DNA of 64,000 nt, from the NCBI RefSeq assembly GCF_001556105.1, contig NZ_LSIF01000028.1:1-64000 (forward strand), written 5' to 3'. This document shows, in pieces, positions 62,310 to 64,000 of the stretch. Position numbers and translations under genes: made by a program. How positions within the stretch are numbered: the stretch's first letter is position 1; each line of letters opens with the position of its first letter. A model generated the notes under the pieces. The model was not told the DNA's origin. It worked only from the letters and a program-made list of their open reading frames with translations, and did no database searches. The DNA is from Pseudoxanthomonas mexicana. Lineage in GTDB: Bacteria > Pseudomonadota > Gammaproteobacteria > Xanthomonadales > Xanthomonadaceae.

Positions 62310-62930
62310 TCACGGGCCTGAGGTCGGGGGTGGCGCATCCGCGAGTGGCGACGCCTGCAGCAAACGCTTCAGGCCACGCGACACCTTGCGCCAGACCCAC
62401 CACACGGCGACCGCGATCAGCACCGATGCACCGATCACCAGGAACAACGCAATCCAGGGGTGCGCGAAGGCCAGCGCCAGGCCGCCGACCACGACGGCGT
62501 CCTCGGTGATCGAGGCGGCCCAGTTGCTGACCGGTTCGGGCGACGTGTTCATGAGGGCGCGGGAGCCGCTCTTGAGTACATGACTGGTCAGTGCGACGCC
62601 GGCGCCCGCCGCCAGCACGCCGCCACTGAGCTGGCCATCCGGCGACAGCGTGGCAGCCGCTAGGAAAGCGCCGGCCGGCACGCGCGCGAGCGTCTGCAGG
62701 AGGTCCCAGCCGGAGTCCACGCCGGGGATCTTGTCGGCGAAGAACTCGGTCAGCGCCAGTGCGCCGGAGGTGCCCAACACCCACCACGATTCGGTCGCCT
62801 GCAACGCCGGCGGCAGGTCAAGCCAGCCCAGCGCGCCGGCCAGGCCGACACCGAAGACCGTGAGGTAGACGCGGATCCCGGCCATCCATGCCAACAGGAT
62901 CCCAATTACGAAAAGATGCGCTTCGGACAT
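62310..62930 (-). CDS. DUF4126 family membrane protein
   Basis: A 206-residue hydrophobic protein with four to five helices (MSEAHLFVIGILLAWMAGIRVYLTVFGVGL at the start; LTEFFADKIPGVDSGWDLLQTLARVPAGAFLAA in the middle), which resembles DUF4126. The ATG at 62930 fits better than upstream alternatives (GTG, TTG) because it begins just before helix 1. Function unknown. Confidence 0.78.
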   Translation of the reverse strand: MSEAHLFVIGILLAWMAGIRVYLTVFGVGLAGALGWLDLPPALQATESWWVLGTSGALALTEFFADKIPGVDSGWDLLQTLARVPAGAFLAAATLSPDGQLSGGVLAAGAGVALTSHVLKSGSRALMNTSPEPVSNWAASITEDAVVVGGLALAFAHPWIALFLVIGASVLIAVAVWWVWRKVSRGLKRLLQASPLADAPPPTSGP

Positions 62931-63028
62931 CCCCGCCACTCCCGTTAAACTCAATGGCTCGCGCCACTGCGGCGAGTATAGGGGTCCCGTCTGGCTGCCG
63001 GCTGAGCGCCGCCTGCCGCTTGTCCGTC

Positions 63029-63763
63029 ATGTCTGCGCCTGTTTCTTCCCGCTTCCGGATCGTGCCGCGTGATGCGGCCGTGCGTCGCCGCTGTACCTCG
63101 CTGCTGCTGGCTCTGGCGTGGGTGGCCAGTGTGGGAGCAGCCTGGTGGGCCGCCAGCTACACGGCAGCGCCTCGATTGGCGCATGCGGACGGCGCGCGCG
63201 CGCGCGCGGAGCACGACATCAAGGCCGTGCAGGCCGAGTTGGACAACCTGCGTCAGCGCGAGTCGACCCTGTCGCGTTCCGACCAGATCAGCCGCGCGGC
63301 CAATGCCGAAGTGCAGGAGGCGCTTGCCGAGCGAGATGAGGAGATTGCCGCGTTGCGCGCCGACATCGCCTTCTTCGAGCGCCTGGTGGGTTCGACCAGC
63401 CAGCGCAAGGGGCTGACCGTGCACGTGGCCGAGTTCGCGGCCGAGGCGGGCGGCACCTGGCGCTACCAGATCATGCTGACGCAGACGATGAACCGGGGCG
63501 CGATCAGCCAGGGCCAGATGCGTTTCGCCGTGGAAGGCGTACGCGAGGGCAAGCTGGCAGCGGTGCAATGGGATGAGTTGCACCAGCAGCGCAGCGCGCC
63601 GGGACAGACGTATTCCTTCCGTTATTTCCAGCAGTTGGATGGCAACGTGATGCTGCCGGCTGGCTTCACGCCACAGCGCGTCAAGGTGACGTTGCACGGC
63701 GACGATGCCGCCGTGGAGCAAGCCCTCGACTGGAAGACCGCTACTGCCGCAGGAGGCAAGTGA
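63029..63763 (+). CDS. Single-pass membrane protein with coiled coil (DUF6776-like)
   Basis: A 244-residue protein: a basic N-terminus, one transmembrane helix (about residues 24-45), a coiled coil of about 60 residues rich in Glu, Arg and Ala, then a beta-rich C-terminal domain (GLTVHVAEFAAEAGGTWRYQIMLTQTMNRGAISQG). It is directly upstream of the bactofilin gene, so a role in cell-shape or envelope scaffolding is plausible. The family number is recalled, not checked. Confidence 0.78.
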   Translation: MSAPVSSRFRIVPRDAAVRRRCTSLLLALAWVASVGAAWWAASYTAAPRLAHADGARARAEHDIKAVQAELDNLRQRESTLSRSDQISRAANAEVQEALAERDEEIAALRADIAFFERLVGSTSQRKGLTVHVAEFAAEAGGTWRYQIMLTQTMNRGAISQGQMRFAVEGVREGKLAAVQWDELHQQRSAPGQTYSFRYFQQLDGNVMLPAGFTPQRVKVTLHGDDAAVEQALDWKTATAAGGK

Positions 63764-63764
63764 C

Positions 63765-64000
63765 ATGTTCAAGACCAAGCCCATCCGACCCGACGCAGGG
63801 GCCATCGACACCTTGATCGGCCCGCAGGTCACCATCCGCGGCGACGTCGTATTCAGCGGCGGCCTGTACGTCGAGGGCCATATCCAGGGCAAGGTGATCG
63901 CCGAGAACGGGGGGCGAGCCGTGTTGACGCTCGCCGAACAGGGCAGCATCGAGGGCGAGGTGCAGGTGCCGGTGGTGGTGATCAACGGGCGCATGACCGG
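63765..64000 (+). CDS. Bactofilin (polymer-forming cytoskeletal protein), N-terminal part
   Basis: The window ends inside this gene after about 78 codons. The segment DTLIGPQVTIRGDVVFSGGLYVEG and later GSIEGEVQVPVVVINGRMTG is typical of bactofilins (DUF583), whose right-handed beta-helix polymerises on the membrane. AGGAGG precedes the ATG at 63765 by a proper distance, and the start is one base after the upstream stop. Confidence 0.92.
   Translation, partial: MFKTKPIRPDAGAIDTLIGPQVTIRGDVVFSGGLYVEGHIQGKVIAENGGRAVLTLAEQGSIEGEVQVPVVVINGRMT

Noticed and set aside
1..64000. Insertion sequences, prophage, integron or CRISPR array
   Set aside because: No transposase, integrase, direct-repeat array or cas gene was seen on either strand.

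Overview
The window is GC-rich (by eye roughly two-thirds G+C) chromosomal DNA from a gammaproteobacterium, most probably a member of the Xanthomonadaceae (Pseudoxanthomonas/Stenotrophomonas-like). The reasons are the large number of TonB-dependent receptors, the secreted esterases, the housekeeping block rppH / bfd / bfr / hybrid kinase, and the general codon style. No rRNA, IS element, phage or CRISPR array is visible. One tRNA (Met, CAT) lies at about 56.2 kb. The window cuts sdaA at its left edge and a bactofilin gene at its right edge.

Region 1 (1-17.3 kb) is the most interesting. A leftward run of nine genes encodes a meta-cleavage lower pathway in the order dmpC-E-F-G-H-I, without the C-C hydrolase dmpD, followed by a DUF3100-like membrane protein, a cytochrome b561 and L-serine dehydratase. 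Divergent from it is a rightward run: an M20 amidohydrolase, a ligand-less pseudo-dioxygenase, a complete type I extradiol dioxygenase, a class II aldolase-fold protein whose metal histidines are all replaced, and a secreted unknown protein. A CsiR-like GntR regulator follows, divergent from a TonB receptor plus an IroE/BesA-like esterase. The same octamer, CGAAATTC, recurs in both divergent intergenic regions, so these units may form one regulon. My working hypothesis is a scavenging and mineralisation pathway for catecholamide compounds such as enterobactin or dihydroxybenzoyl-serine: receptor, trilactone esterase, amide hydrolase, ring cleavage, decarboxylation, lower pathway, and serine to pyruvate. 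This is inference.

Region 2 (17.6-31.9 kb) is entirely rightward: a CitE-like lyase, a Na+/solute symporter with an N-terminal secreted-type domain, a LysR regulator, a TonB receptor, a beta-lactamase-fold hydrolase, a ribokinase-family sugar kinase, a glycosidase-like protein fused to an FGE-like domain without catalytic cysteines, a GH127-type glycosidase and a CaiB-type CoA-transferase. It looks like a glycoconjugate utilisation locus of unknown substrate.

Region 3 (32-46.8 kb) has a leftward set (PaiB-esterase fusion, amidase, APC permease, a second IroE-like esterase, a TorF-type porin). A rightward ArgE-like deacylase overlapping an MFS transporter follows, then a FhuE/FpvA-type siderophore receptor with a small secreted protein. 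A PAF-acetylhydrolase-like enzyme and a PchR-like AraC regulator lie on the other strand.

Region 4 (47-56 kb) holds an Lrp regulator, CaiB transferase, enoyl-CoA hydratase and class II HMG-CoA reductase (probably mevalonate/HMG catabolism), a YncE-like beta-propeller, then a minimal PutA with a divergent Lrp-type regulator.

Region 5 (56-64 kb) is core genome: tRNA-Met, rppH, Fur-box-associated bfd, bfr, a hybrid kinase with HPt, a REC-GGDEF-EAL protein with both catalytic motifs degenerate, DUF4126, a coiled-coil membrane protein and bactofilin.
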